Source of the DNA: Cupriavidus gilardii J11
GTDB lineage: Bacteria; Pseudomonadota; Gammaproteobacteria; Burkholderiales; Burkholderiaceae
Length of the DNA: 53,063 bases
Assembly (NCBI RefSeq): GCF_007829435.1
Contig: NZ_VLJN01000011.1
Location: forward strand, 25,028-78,090
Direction: 5' to 3'
Positions 6,650 through 15,157 of the stretch are shown one piece after another. Position 1 is the first letter of the stretch. Every line of letters starts with the position of its first letter. The notes below the pieces were generated by a model. That model was not told the DNA's origin. It ran no database searches and saw only the letters and a list, made by a program, of their open reading frames with translations. Made by a program: the position numbers and the translations under genes.

Positions 6650-9577
6650 CTAACTTCCCCCACCCCCAAACTTCGCCCACCAGGCCCCATCCCGCGCCCG
6701 CTCGATCAACCCGAGCGTCTGCTCCCCAGGCACCGGCGCGCTGAACAGATACCCCTGCCCCTCGTCATACCCCTCGTCCCGCACGGCCGCCAGCTGGCTC
6801 ACCGTTTCGATGCCTTCCGCGGTGGTACGAATGTTGAACGCGGAGCCGAGGCCGGCGACAGCGTGCAGGATGGCGCGCGCTTCGGTGCCGTTGTGCAGGT
6901 CGTTGACGAACGAGCGATCCAGCTTCAGCTTGTCGAACGGGAAGTTGCGCAGATAGCTCAGCGACGAATAGCCGGTACCGAAGTCGTCCATCGCGATCTG
7001 CACGCCCAGGCCCCGCAGCGTTTGCAGTACCGACAGGTTGGCCAGGTTCCGCTGCAGCATCACGGATTCGGTGACCTCCAGCTGCAGCCGCGACGGCTCC
7101 AGCCCGTGCGTCGTGAGCGCCCGCGTGATCGAAGGAACCAGGTCGGGATCGCGGAACTGCACCGGTGACAGGTTCACCGCCACGCATACCGTCGAGGGCC
7201 ATTGCGTGGCCTGCCGGCATGCCTCTTCAAGCGCCCACTTGCCAATCGGCACGATCAGGCCGGTTTCCTCGGCCAGCGGAATGAAATCCGCCGGGGAAAT
7301 CGTGCCGCGCTCAGGATGGCGCCAGCGCAGCAGCGCCTCGAAGCAGGACACCTCACCGGTGCTCAGCCGGTGCAACGGCTGGAACAGCACCTGCAGCTGC
7401 TGCTTGTCCACGGCCTCGTGCAGCGCGCGCTTGTGCGCCATGCGGGTGCGCAGATGCTCGTCCATGCCCGGCTGGAAGAAATGGAAGGCCGGCACGCCCT
7501 CCTCCTTCGCGCGGAACAACGCGACATCGGCGGCGCGCAGCAGGTCGTCGGCCCCCTGCCCGTGCCCCGGCATCAGGGCGATGCCGATGCTGACACCGAT
7601 CTGCACACGCTGGCTCTCGATATGGAACGGCGCCGCCAGCGCCGCCATCGCGGCGCGCGCGAGCTGCTCGGCATCGTCGCGTGCGCGCACGCGCCTGCGC
7701 AGGATCGCAAACTCGTCCGCACCGAACCGCGCTACCGTGTCGTCGCCGCGAACGCAGGCGCGCAGCCGTTCGGCCACCTCGCGCAGCAGCGCGTCGCCCG
7801 CCAGATGGCTGAAGCCGTCGTTGACGGCCTTGAAGCCCACCAGGTCCAGATGCAGCAGCGCCGCGTTGGCGCCGCCCCGGCAATCGCACGCCGCCTGTTC
7901 CAGTTCCTCGTGCAGCGCCAGCCGGTTCGGCAGCCCGGTCAGCGGATCGTGGCGCGACATATGCGCGATCCGCTCCTGCGCGATCAGCCGATCCTGCTCC
8001 GCCCGGCGGCGTTCGGTGATATTGCGGAAGAAGACCGACAGCCCGTCCCCGGTGGGATAGGCGTGCACCTCGAGCCAGGCACCAAGTCCGGGCACATATT
8101 CCTCGAAGATGACAGGCGTTTGCTCGGCGATCGCGCGCTGGTAGTTGCGCGCGAAGATGCCGTCCCGCTCCTCGGGGAAGATGTCCCACAGGCAGCGTCC
8201 CAGGCGCGGCTCGCGCGACTGCAATGCGCGCATGGCATTGCCGTTCAGGTAAGTCAGGCGCCATTGCGAATCCAGCACCATCACGCTATCGGTGGTGCTT
8301 TCCAGTACGGTGGACAGCCGCTCCGCCAGCTCGCGCATCTCGCGCTGGGCCTGCTCGGCGGCCTCCCGGGCGCGACGCGCCTCGGTGACATCCAGCGAGA
8401 TCACCAGCCAGCGCGCACCGCCGCCACTGCCGGTTGGCAAGGCAATCGCCATGGTATCCAGCCACTGCGGCGTGCCATCGCGGGTCTGCCGGCGGATGGT
8501 GAACCGGCCCACGCCGCCCGCGCTTGCCGTGTCCAGCCCCGCCTGCGCGTCGGCGCGACACGCCGGCGGCAGGAAATCGAGCCATGGCCGCCCCACGATC
8601 TCTTCCTCCGTGCCGAGTTCGAGCAGCTGGTAAGCGGCCGGATTGGCATAGATCACGCGCCCGCCCGCGTCCAGCACGCGAATCACGTTGGGGCTGTGGT
8701 CAAGGATGCTGCGGCTGAAGGCCTCGCTGTCGCGCAGCGCGTGCTCGACAAGCTTGCGGTCGTGGATATCCTCCAGCCAGCCATACCAGCGCAGGATCCG
8801 GCCATCATCGGCGCGCCGTGGAGCGGCACGGGAGCGGACCCAGCGGTATTCGCCGCTGGCCAGGCGCAGGCGGAATTCCTGGTCGAACGGCTCCCCGCTG
8901 GCAACCGACATGCGCCAGCGCTCGACGGCCTGCTGCATATCGTCCGGGTGCAGGCGATGTGCCCAGCCGCTGCCCAGCCCCTCGTCCACGCTGACCCCGG
9001 TGAGCTCGACCCAGCGCGGGCCGGCATCGGCCACCATGCCATCGGCCGTGGCGGTCCAGGGCACCTGCGGGCTCAGCTCGACGGAGCTGCGATAGTGAGC
9101 CTCGCTCTCGCGCAAGGCGTTCCTGGTGCGGCGGATTTCGGTGATGTCCATCACCGAGGCGATCAACACGGCGTAGTCGTGGCCATCGGTTCCGGGCAGC
9201 ATCACGCGGCGCTTGCGGGTGCGCAGCCAGCGCACCGAGCCATCGGCCGCCGTCAGCGCTTCCTCGATTTCCCGCTCTTCTCCGGTGGCAAGGACCTCGT
9301 CATCGATCGCCCAATAGCCATCGGCCTGCGCCTTGGGCAGAAAATCGTGATCGGTGCGACCGAGCAGCTTGTCGCGGGCATGGCCCATCAACTCGCACAT
9401 CTGGTCGTTGATCAGCAGCCAGCGATGGGCGCGGTCCTTGACCAGCACGGCGTGCGGCACGCTGTTGAGCAGTTGCTCCAGCACAGCCACGGTGCGATGG
9501 TCGGCGAGCAAGCCGGCGCCCCTGGAAGACCGGGTTGGCGCCTCACCGCTCCCGGCAGGGGAAATGCGGGTGTTCAT
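6650..9577 (-). CDS. Multi-PAS sensor with GGDEF and EAL domains
   Basis: A 975-aa cyclic-di-GMP signalling protein with no evident membrane segment. About four PAS/PAC units occupy residues 30-540 (VKDRAHRWLLINDQM, WVELTGVSVDEGLGS, VIYANPAAYQLLELG and LTYLNGNAMRALQ regions). The GGDEF domain follows, with motif RFGADEF near residue 616: Ala replaces the second Gly, a change seen in both active and inactive cyclases. The EAL domain has EALLRW near residue 745, then VAVNLSP, LEVTESV, DDFGTGYSSL and KLDRSFV, so the metal and catalytic set for a phosphodiesterase appears complete. Likely net role: ligand- or redox-responsive c-di-GMP hydrolysis. It stands alone between glgX and the osmoprotectant importer. 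Confidence 0.93.
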   Translation of the reverse strand: MNTRISPAGSGEAPTRSSRGAGLLADHRTVAVLEQLLNSVPHAVLVKDRAHRWLLINDQMCELMGHARDKLLGRTDHDFLPKAQADGYWAIDDEVLATGEEREIEEALTAADGSVRWLRTRKRRVMLPGTDGHDYAVLIASVMDITEIRRTRNALRESEAHYRSSVELSPQVPWTATADGMVADAGPRWVELTGVSVDEGLGSGWAHRLHPDDMQQAVERWRMSVASGEPFDQEFRLRLASGEYRWVRSRAAPRRADDGRILRWYGWLEDIHDRKLVEHALRDSEAFSRSILDHSPNVIRVLDAGGRVIYANPAAYQLLELGTEEEIVGRPWLDFLPPACRADAQAGLDTASAGGVGRFTIRRQTRDGTPQWLDTMAIALPTGSGGGARWLVISLDVTEARRAREAAEQAQREMRELAERLSTVLESTTDSVMVLDSQWRLTYLNGNAMRALQSREPRLGRCLWDIFPEERDGIFARNYQRAIAEQTPVIFEEYVPGLGAWLEVHAYPTGDGLSVFFRNITERRRAEQDRLIAQERIAHMSRHDPLTGLPNRLALHEELEQAACDCRGGANAALLHLDLVGFKAVNDGFSHLAGDALLREVAERLRACVRGDDTVARFGADEFAILRRRVRARDDAEQLARAAMAALAAPFHIESQRVQIGVSIGIALMPGHGQGADDLLRAADVALFRAKEEGVPAFHFFQPGMDEHLRTRMAHKRALHEAVDKQQLQVLFQPLHRLSTGEVSCFEALLRWRHPERGTISPADFIPLAEETGLIVPIGKWALEEACRQATQWPSTVCVAVNLSPVQFRDPDLVPSITRALTTHGLEPSRLQLEVTESVMLQRNLANLSVLQTLRGLGVQIAMDDFGTGYSSLSYLRNFPFDKLKLDRSFVNDLHNGTEARAILHAVAGLGSAFNIRTTAEGIETVSQLAAVRDEGYDEGQGYLFSAPVPGEQTLGLIERARDGAWWAKFGGGGS

Positions 9578-9788
9578 TGTGGTTCCGGGATTGCCGGTCC
9601 GCCTTCGCCGTCCGGCGGGACCGTGCCGACATCAGATCTCGGCGATGGCGGCGTCGCGCGCCGTGGCCATCGCCCACGGGCACCAATGATACCGATTCGA
9701 CGTCGCCACCGCGGAAAAATATCGGCGGCGGAGGGCCGCCCGCAACGCGGGATCCGCGGCTACGGCGTCCAACCCCGGAAGGCAGTCT

Positions 9789-11045
9789 TCAGGCCGCCTT
9801 GGCCTCCGCCAGCCCGGCCGCTTTCCCGGGGGCGCGGTCGCGCCCGGCGCCCGCCGATGTGCCCGTGGCCGTGGCAGGCTGCGCCGCACGTACCGGCGCC
9901 GTGACAGCGGCCGGCGCGGCACTGCGCGAGCGCCCCGAACTCAGATAGCCCGCGATCGACTCCTGCGTGACTTCGCCCAGATAGACACCATCGGCATCGA
10001 CCACCGGCAGCCAGCTGGTGTTGTGCTGGTACATGCGCGACAGCACGATGCGCAGGTGTTCATCGAACGACGCGGTGGCCGGAAACGGCCGCAGCGCATC
10101 GGCGCACACCTGTTGCCCCGCGGCCGGATTGCGCGCATCGCGCCGGGCGACATAGCCCAGCGCGCGTTGGCCGCGGTCCAGCACCGGCAGATAGCGCATG
10201 TCGGCATCGTCCATCATCGCCAGCGCCTGCGACAGCGGCGTGTCAGGACCCGCGTGCGCGCCCAGCGTGGCGGCATCGCCCGCGCGCACCAGCAGCAGCC
10301 GCTTGAGCGTGTTGTCGTGACCGACGAAGGCCTGCACGAACTCGTCGGCCGGCTGCGCCAGCAGCGTGTCCGGGTGCGCGAACTGGACCAGCTTGCCGGC
10401 GCGGAACACCGCGACCTTGTCGGCCAGCTTGATCGCCTCGTCGATATCGTGCGACACCATGATCACGGTCTTGCCCAGCTGCCGCTGCATCTGCAGGAAC
10501 TCGTTCTGGATGCTCTCGCGATTGATCGGGTCGACCGCGCCGAACGGCTCGTCCATCAGCAGCACGGGCGCGTCGGCGGCGAGCGCCCGGATCACGCCGA
10601 TGCGCTGCTGCTGGCCGCCCGACAGTTCGCGCGGATAGCGGGTCAGCATGCGGTCCGGATCGAGCTGCACCATCGACATCAGTTCGCGGGCGCGTTCGCG
10701 ACAGCGGCGCTTGTCCCAGCCGAGCAGGCGCGGCACCACCGTGATGTTCTGCTCGATCGTCATGTTCGGGAACAGGCCGATCTGCTGGATGACATAGCCG
10801 ATCTTGCGCCGCAGCTCCACCCCATCGATGCCCGCCGTGTCCTCGCCGTCGATGCGCACATGGCCCGACGTCGGCGGGATCAGCCGGTTGATCATCTTCA
10901 GCGTGGTGGTCTTGCCGCAGCCCGACGGGCCGAGAAACACGCAGATCTCGCCGCGCGGCACGGCCAGCGACACCTTGTCGACCGCGCGTACCAGCGCGCC
11001 ATCCTTCTGCGTGAACGATTTGCTAAGTTGGTCCAGCTCGATCAT
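9789..11045 (-). CDS. Osmoprotectant (glycine betaine/choline-type) ABC transporter ATPase with CBS domains
   Basis: An OpuCA/YehX-type ATPase of 418 aa that energises uptake of a quaternary-ammonium compatible solute. Walker A GPSGCGKTT is at residues 39-47, the signature LSGGQQQR near 145, Walker B VLLMDEP near 166, and the switch His in MVSHD near 200. Two CBS repeats fill about residues 255-385; in OpuA-type systems these sense ionic strength. The tail of about 35 residues is Ala/Pro-rich and probably disordered. The ATG at 11045 overlaps the stop of the upstream permease as ATGA (11042-11045). The open frame runs further upstream into the permease but without a start context. Confidence 0.94.
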   Translation of the reverse strand: MIELDQLSKSFTQKDGALVRAVDKVSLAVPRGEICVFLGPSGCGKTTTLKMINRLIPPTSGHVRIDGEDTAGIDGVELRRKIGYVIQQIGLFPNMTIEQNITVVPRLLGWDKRRCRERARELMSMVQLDPDRMLTRYPRELSGGQQQRIGVIRALAADAPVLLMDEPFGAVDPINRESIQNEFLQMQRQLGKTVIMVSHDIDEAIKLADKVAVFRAGKLVQFAHPDTLLAQPADEFVQAFVGHDNTLKRLLLVRAGDAATLGAHAGPDTPLSQALAMMDDADMRYLPVLDRGQRALGYVARRDARNPAAGQQVCADALRPFPATASFDEHLRIVLSRMYQHNTSWLPVVDADGVYLGEVTQESIAGYLSSGRSRSAAPAAVTAPVRAAQPATATGTSAGAGRDRAPGKAAGLAEAKAA

Positions 11046-11677
11046 GTGCGAATCCCCTTCGGCGTCAACGCGCGCTGCAACCATTGCAGGCAGGCATCGG
11101 CCACGATGGCGAGCAGGCTGACCAGGACGGCGCCCACCGCGAGTTTGCTCATATTGCTCTGGCTGATCGCTTGCAGGATCAGCACCCCAAGTCCGCCGGC
11201 GCCGATCAGCGCGGCGATGGTGGCCACGCCGATATTCATCACCACCGCGGTGCGCACGCCGCCCAGGATCACCAGGTCCACCAGCCGCATGCGTTGCCAC
11301 GTGGTCATGCCGATGCCGCGCCCGGCCTCCTGGATGCCGCTGTCGATGCCGGCCAGCGCCACATACGTGTTGCGCAGGATCGGCAGCAGCGAATACAGGA
11401 ACACCGCGGTGACCGCCGGCAGGTAGCCAAGCCCGTGCCCGAAGCGTGCGAACACCGGGATCATCAGCCCGAACAGCGCGATCGACGGGATCGTCAGCAC
11501 CACGGTGGCCAGCGTCATCATCGGCGTGGCGAGCCAGCGCCAGCGCGTGGCCAGGATGCCGAGCGGCACGCCGGTCACGATGGCGAGGCCCACCGCCGCG
11601 CCAACCAGCGCCAGATGCTCGGCGGTCAGCTTCAGCAGCGTCGGCCAGCTATGTTGAAGGTAGGCAATCAGGTCCAT
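11042..11677 (-). CDS. Osmoprotectant ABC transporter permease (second)
   Basis: Inner-membrane permease of 211 aa (OpuCB/YehW-Y type, BPD_transp_1 fold), with about five or six hydrophobic segments. The coupling-loop region reads IDSGIQEAGRGIGMTTWQRM, matching the EAA-type motif. The start MDLIAYLQHSWP at 11677 is preferred over the upstream in-frame start at 11740, which would overlap the binding-protein gene. It overlaps the ATPase gene by four bases, indicating translational coupling. Confidence 0.92.
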   Translation of the reverse strand: MDLIAYLQHSWPTLLKLTAEHLALVGAAVGLAIVTGVPLGILATRWRWLATPMMTLATVVLTIPSIALFGLMIPVFARFGHGLGYLPAVTAVFLYSLLPILRNTYVALAGIDSGIQEAGRGIGMTTWQRMRLVDLVILGGVRTAVVMNIGVATIAALIGAGGLGVLILQAISQSNMSKLAVGAVLVSLLAIVADACLQWLQRALTPKGIRT

Positions 11678-11699
11678 GGCTTCTCCGGAAGGCGCGCGC

Positions 11700-12665
11700 T
11701 CACAGCAGGCCGCGCTCGCGCAGGAAGTCGGCGGCGACACGGTCCACCGGCTGTTGTTCGATATCGACGCGATAGTTCATGTCGGTCATCGATTCGTTGT
11801 CGAGGGCGGCGGCCAGCGCGTTCAGCAGCCCGGCCAATCGGGGATGGGCATCCAGCACCTCCCGGCGCACCACCGGCGCCGCGTGATAAGCCGGGAAGAA
11901 GCCGCGATCGTCGCGCAGCAGCACGAGGTCGAAGCCCTTGACGCGGCCATCGGTGGCATAGACCAGCCCGGTCTCGACCTGGTCGTTGCGAAGCGCGGTG
12001 TAGACCAGCCCCGGGTCCAGCTGGATGATGTCGCGACGGGTCCACGGAAGGCCGTAGGCGGCCTTCAGCGGCTCCAGGCCGTCGGGCCGCGCGGCGAATT
12101 CCATGTCCACCGCGAACGCGTGCCGCGCATCGTCGCCGCCGGCGCGGATGGTGGCCGCCAGTTCGGACAGCGTCGACACCCCGGCCGCCTCGGCGCGGCG
12201 GCGCGGCATTGCCAGCGCATAGGTGTTGTTGATGCCCGACGGCTGCAGCCACATCAGGCCCTTCGCGGCATCGAGCGCCTTGACGCGCGCATAGGTCTCG
12301 TCGGGATCGAGCTTCTCGTCGACGCGGTTGTAGACGATCAGCGCGGTGCCGGTGTATTCCCACACCAGATCGAGTTGACCGCTCTCGATACCCTGCCGCA
12401 TCAGCGTGCTGCCCAGTCCGCCGGTCAGCTCGGTGGCGAAGCCCTTGGCCCGCAGATACTGCGAGGTCATCGACGACAGGATCAGCTGCTCGGTGAAATT
12501 CTTGCCGCCCACGCGCAGCGGTGCGGCGGCCTGTTCAGCCGCCCCCGCTGGCAACGCGGCCACCAGCCACGCCGACGCGGCGACGGCCAGGCACGTCAGC
12601 CAGGCGCGCGGCGCCGCCAGCCGCGCGCGTGACGCGCGGGTCTTCGACATTCGGGTCGGGAACAT
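11700..12665 (-). CDS. Osmoprotectant-binding periplasmic protein (OsmF/OpuCC type)
   Basis: Solute-binding protein of 321 aa in the OpuAC family. The signal peptide covers roughly residues 1-45, longer than usual, with a hydrophobic core WLTCLAVAASAWLVAALPAGAAE. The mature start LRVGGKNFTEQLILSSM is the hallmark of the YehZ/OsmF and OpuCC proteins, and LVWEYTGTAL (about residue 115) belongs to the ligand pocket region. AAGGAGAAACGG precedes the ATG at 12665, a strong ribosome-binding site. It sits between two permease genes, an arrangement like the yehZYXW operon but in different order. Choline, glycine betaine or a related solute is the likely ligand. Confidence 0.92.
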   Translation of the reverse strand: MFPTRMSKTRASRARLAAPRAWLTCLAVAASAWLVAALPAGAAEQAAAPLRVGGKNFTEQLILSSMTSQYLRAKGFATELTGGLGSTLMRQGIESGQLDLVWEYTGTALIVYNRVDEKLDPDETYARVKALDAAKGLMWLQPSGINNTYALAMPRRRAEAAGVSTLSELAATIRAGGDDARHAFAVDMEFAARPDGLEPLKAAYGLPWTRRDIIQLDPGLVYTALRNDQVETGLVYATDGRVKGFDLVLLRDDRGFFPAYHAAPVVRREVLDAHPRLAGLLNALAAALDNESMTDMNYRVDIEQQPVDRVAADFLRERGLL

Positions 12666-12697
12666 CCGTTTCTCCTTGATGATGGCGCGCAAGGTCA

Positions 12698-13411
12698 TCA
12701 CGCCAGTCCCCGTCGGCGCAGATACAAGCGGCCGCCGGCGGCGAACAGCACGTCGAGCGCCAGCGCCAGCACCGCGGTAGCGGCCGCGCCTAGCAGCAGC
12801 AGCGACGGATTGTTCAGGTAGATCCCCGGGAAGATCAGTTCGCCCAGGCTGTTGGCGCCGATCAGGAACGACAGCGGCACGGTGCCGACGTTGATCACGA
12901 GGCTGGTGCGCACGCCGGCCAGCATCACCGGCATCGCATTGGGCAGCTCCACGCGCAGCAGCCGCTGCCGCGGCGTCATGCCGATGCCCTTGGCGGCCTC
13001 CAGTAGCGCCGGCGGCAACTGGCGCAGGCCCTCGCAGGTATTGCGAACGATCGGCAGCAGCGAGGCCAGCCACAGCGCCAGCACCGCGGGCCGCTCGCCG
13101 ATGCCAAGCACGGCCAGCGACAACGCCAGCACGGCCAGCGATGGCACCGTGTTGCCGATATTGAAGACCTGCATCAGCCGGTCGGCCCAGCGGCGCAGCG
13201 CTGGCCTGGACAGCAGGATGCCGGCCGGAACACCGGTGACGAGCGCCAGTGACATCGACCACGCCACGAGGCGCAGGTGGTCGGCCACGTCGTAAAGCAG
13301 TCGTTCGCGATGCTCGGCAATGACGTCGGGGCCCACCCACGCCAGCAGGCCGGCCACGGCCAGCGCCATGACAGCCGCCCAGCGAAGCCCACGCCAGATT
13401 CGTTGTGACAT
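12698..13411 (-). CDS. Osmoprotectant ABC transporter permease (first gene of operon)
   Basis: Inner-membrane permease of 237 aa. Hydrophobic segments start at residue 8, and the EAA-type loop reads PPALLEAAKGIGMTPRQRLL near residue 135. The ATG at 13411 follows GGAGGAAAG; the frame extends to 13501 but without a comparable site. It is a paralogue of the permease at 11042-11677, and the pair probably forms a heterodimer. First gene of a four-gene, closely spaced operon (permease, binding protein, permease, ATPase). Confidence 0.92.
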   Translation of the reverse strand: MSQRIWRGLRWAAVMALAVAGLLAWVGPDVIAEHRERLLYDVADHLRLVAWSMSLALVTGVPAGILLSRPALRRWADRLMQVFNIGNTVPSLAVLALSLAVLGIGERPAVLALWLASLLPIVRNTCEGLRQLPPALLEAAKGIGMTPRQRLLRVELPNAMPVMLAGVRTSLVINVGTVPLSFLIGANSLGELIFPGIYLNNPSLLLLGAAATAVLALALDVLFAAGGRLYLRRRGLA

Positions 13412-13915
13412 CTTTCCTCCCGTGCGCGCGCCGCGGTCGCACGGGTGCGACGGCCGCGCGGCGGTCCAGTGAAAAGGACGACGGCGGCGGTACGGCGCCA
13501 TGGCGAAGCCCGAGGCGGGCAGCGGTGCGCCATGACGACGGACCCGGCCGGGTCCAGGCTAGATTGGTGGTGTTCGCCATGACCGGCTGGTTGCCGGTGG
13601 ACGAACGGTGGGCGCCCATGTGGTGGACGGCCCGGTGACGGGACGCAGGTACGCCTGGAACAGGCGGATGCCAGCGGCCCTGGCGCGGCGCTGGAGGGTT
13701 ACGGAAGAGCGCGGCGGAACGCCGGCAGCTCGCCTTGACCTCGCAGGCCAGTGGCGGCGCAATATTGAAAGACTCCGACGCGCCGCCGGATGAATCGGCC
13801 GTGATTGCGATAATTTGCAATAACGGATGACAAAGAGAACGCTATTCTAGCGAATTTCTGCGATCTTGTCACGTACCTTGGCGTGGGGAGTTATTTGAAG
13901 GGTGGCGAGGGGTTT
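13412..13915. other. Intergenic region upstream of the osmoprotectant operon
   Basis: About 500 bases with no convincing gene on either strand; the small frames here lack ribosome-binding sites and family features. An AT-richer patch at about 13800-13860 (gataatttgcaataac, and a small CGCTA/TAGCG hairpin) is the most likely promoter area for the minus-strand operon, though I could not fix clear -35 and -10 boxes. Confidence 0.5.
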
Positions 13916-13982
13916 TGTCACTGCCCTCTGCCCCGCCCCTCTCCCGCCTTGCGGGAGAGGGGCGGGGCAGAGGGCAGTGACA
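13916..13982. repeat. Intergenic palindrome family, copy A (perfect 32-bp arms)
   Basis: The left arm (13916-13947) and right arm (13951-13982) are exact reverse complements over 32 bases with a 3-base loop. The arm begins TGTCACTGCCCTCTGCCCCG and ends in CCTCTCCCGC. It lies downstream of the LysR gene and upstream of the osmoprotectant operon. It is the most perfect of nine related copies in the window. Confidence 0.95.
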
Positions 13983-14025
13983 GCAAAAAGAACAGCCCAA
14001 AAAATCCCAACACCGCCCCACTCGC

Positions 14026-15009
14026 TCACCGCCCACACGCGTAGCTCAAAAAGTCCCGCAACGCCTCCGCCGGCGGCGCCAGCGCGGCGTCGCGCCGCCA
14101 CAGCATGCCCACTTCCATATCGGGCACCGCGGTGGCCACCGGGCGGGCCTCGATTTCCTTGCCTTCCAGCGACCACGGCCGGAACACCATGTCGGACAGC
14201 ACCGTCACGCCGAAGCCGTGCGCCACCAGCCCGCGCAGCGCTTCCATCGACGCGGTGCGGAAGGCCACGGCGGGGGTGTACCGGCTCCCCTTCCAGTAGC
14301 GCAGCGTCGAGGCCTCGCCCTCGTCCACCGTCAGCAGGATGTACGGGTAGGCCGCGATGTCCTTCAGCGTCGGCGGAGGACCGGACAGCAACGGGTGGCC
14401 CGGCTGCGCCCACAGCTGCCGCCGCGAACGGATCAGGGTATGGTGGGCGAAACGTTCCGGACGTTCAACGTTGGACAGCAGCACGATACCGAGCTCGATG
14501 TCGCCGGCCAGCAGCGCCGCCTCGATGTCCGGCCGGTCGAGATCGCGAAGATCGAACTCCACGTCGGGATAGTGCGCGCGAAAGCGGGCCAGCAGGCTCG
14601 GCAGGAAATAACCCAGCACGGTGTACGACGCCGCCACGGCGACCTTGCCCTGCATGCGCGGCATCTGGAAGCGCGGCTCATGCAGCGCGTCGTCCACCGC
14701 TTCGAGGATGCGCACCACGTGCTGGTACAGGTGATTGCCTTCCGCCGTCAGGGCCACGCCGTGCGGCAACCGGTCGAACAGCCGCACGCCGAGGTGGCGC
14801 TCCAGCGCGATCACCGCGTTGGTGATGGCGGACTGCGACACGTGTTCCTCGGTGGCCGCCATCGAGAACTGTCCGGTCTCGGCGGCGGCACGGAAATACC
14901 GGAACTGGCGCAACGAGATTTCCTTCGACACCGGGCTCGCCCCATTGCCATGGCTGCGCGACGGCGCCTGCGCACGGCGCCGGGTAGCGGAACGGTCTGC
15001 GTCTGCCAT
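14026..15009 (-). CDS. LysR-family transcriptional regulator, divergent from indolepyruvate oxidoreductase
   Basis: A 327-aa regulator with a winged helix-turn-helix at about residues 30-90 (LRQFRYFRAAAETGQFSMAA, then [23 protein letters not shown]) and a LysR substrate-binding domain from about residue 115. The N-terminus has about 28 extra polar residues (ADADRSATRRRAQAPSRS...), so a start closer to the helix-turn-helix is possible. It is transcribed away from the oxidoreductase gene across a short gap (15010-15157), the classic LysR target layout. A partial palindrome, ACCAGTGGT at 15022-15030, is a candidate site. Confidence 0.92.
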   Translation of the reverse strand: MADADRSATRRRAQAPSRSHGNGASPVSKEISLRQFRYFRAAAETGQFSMAATEEHVSQSAITNAVIALERHLGVRLFDRLPHGVALTAEGNHLYQHVVRILEAVDDALHEPRFQMPRMQGKVAVAASYTVLGYFLPSLLARFRAHYPDVEFDLRDLDRPDIEAALLAGDIELGIVLLSNVERPERFAHHTLIRSRRQLWAQPGHPLLSGPPPTLKDIAAYPYILLTVDEGEASTLRYWKGSRYTPAVAFRTASMEALRGLVAHGFGVTVLSDMVFRPWSLEGKEIEARPVATAVPDMEVGMLWRRDAALAPPAEALRDFLSYACGR

Positions 15010-15157
15010 GTGTCGATCGAATACCAGTGGTCTGATTTTGTGATTTTACGATAGGCATACGGCTCCCTACACTGCGGAAAACCACGACGGCGCCGTCCGT
15101 GCGCTCCCCCGGCCCATGGCTGCGACCGTCGAAACCCAGACGCCGGAGACAGCGCCA

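Noticed and set aside
7202-9904. A 900-residue open frame on the plus strand
   Set aside because: Antisense shadow of the multi-PAS GGDEF/EAL gene; His/Gln/Arg/Ala-rich with no family motif.
13608-13793. Small plus-strand gene (61 codons) in the gap before the osmoprotectant operon
   Set aside because: No ribosome-binding site, Arg/Ala-rich translation, and no recognisable motif.
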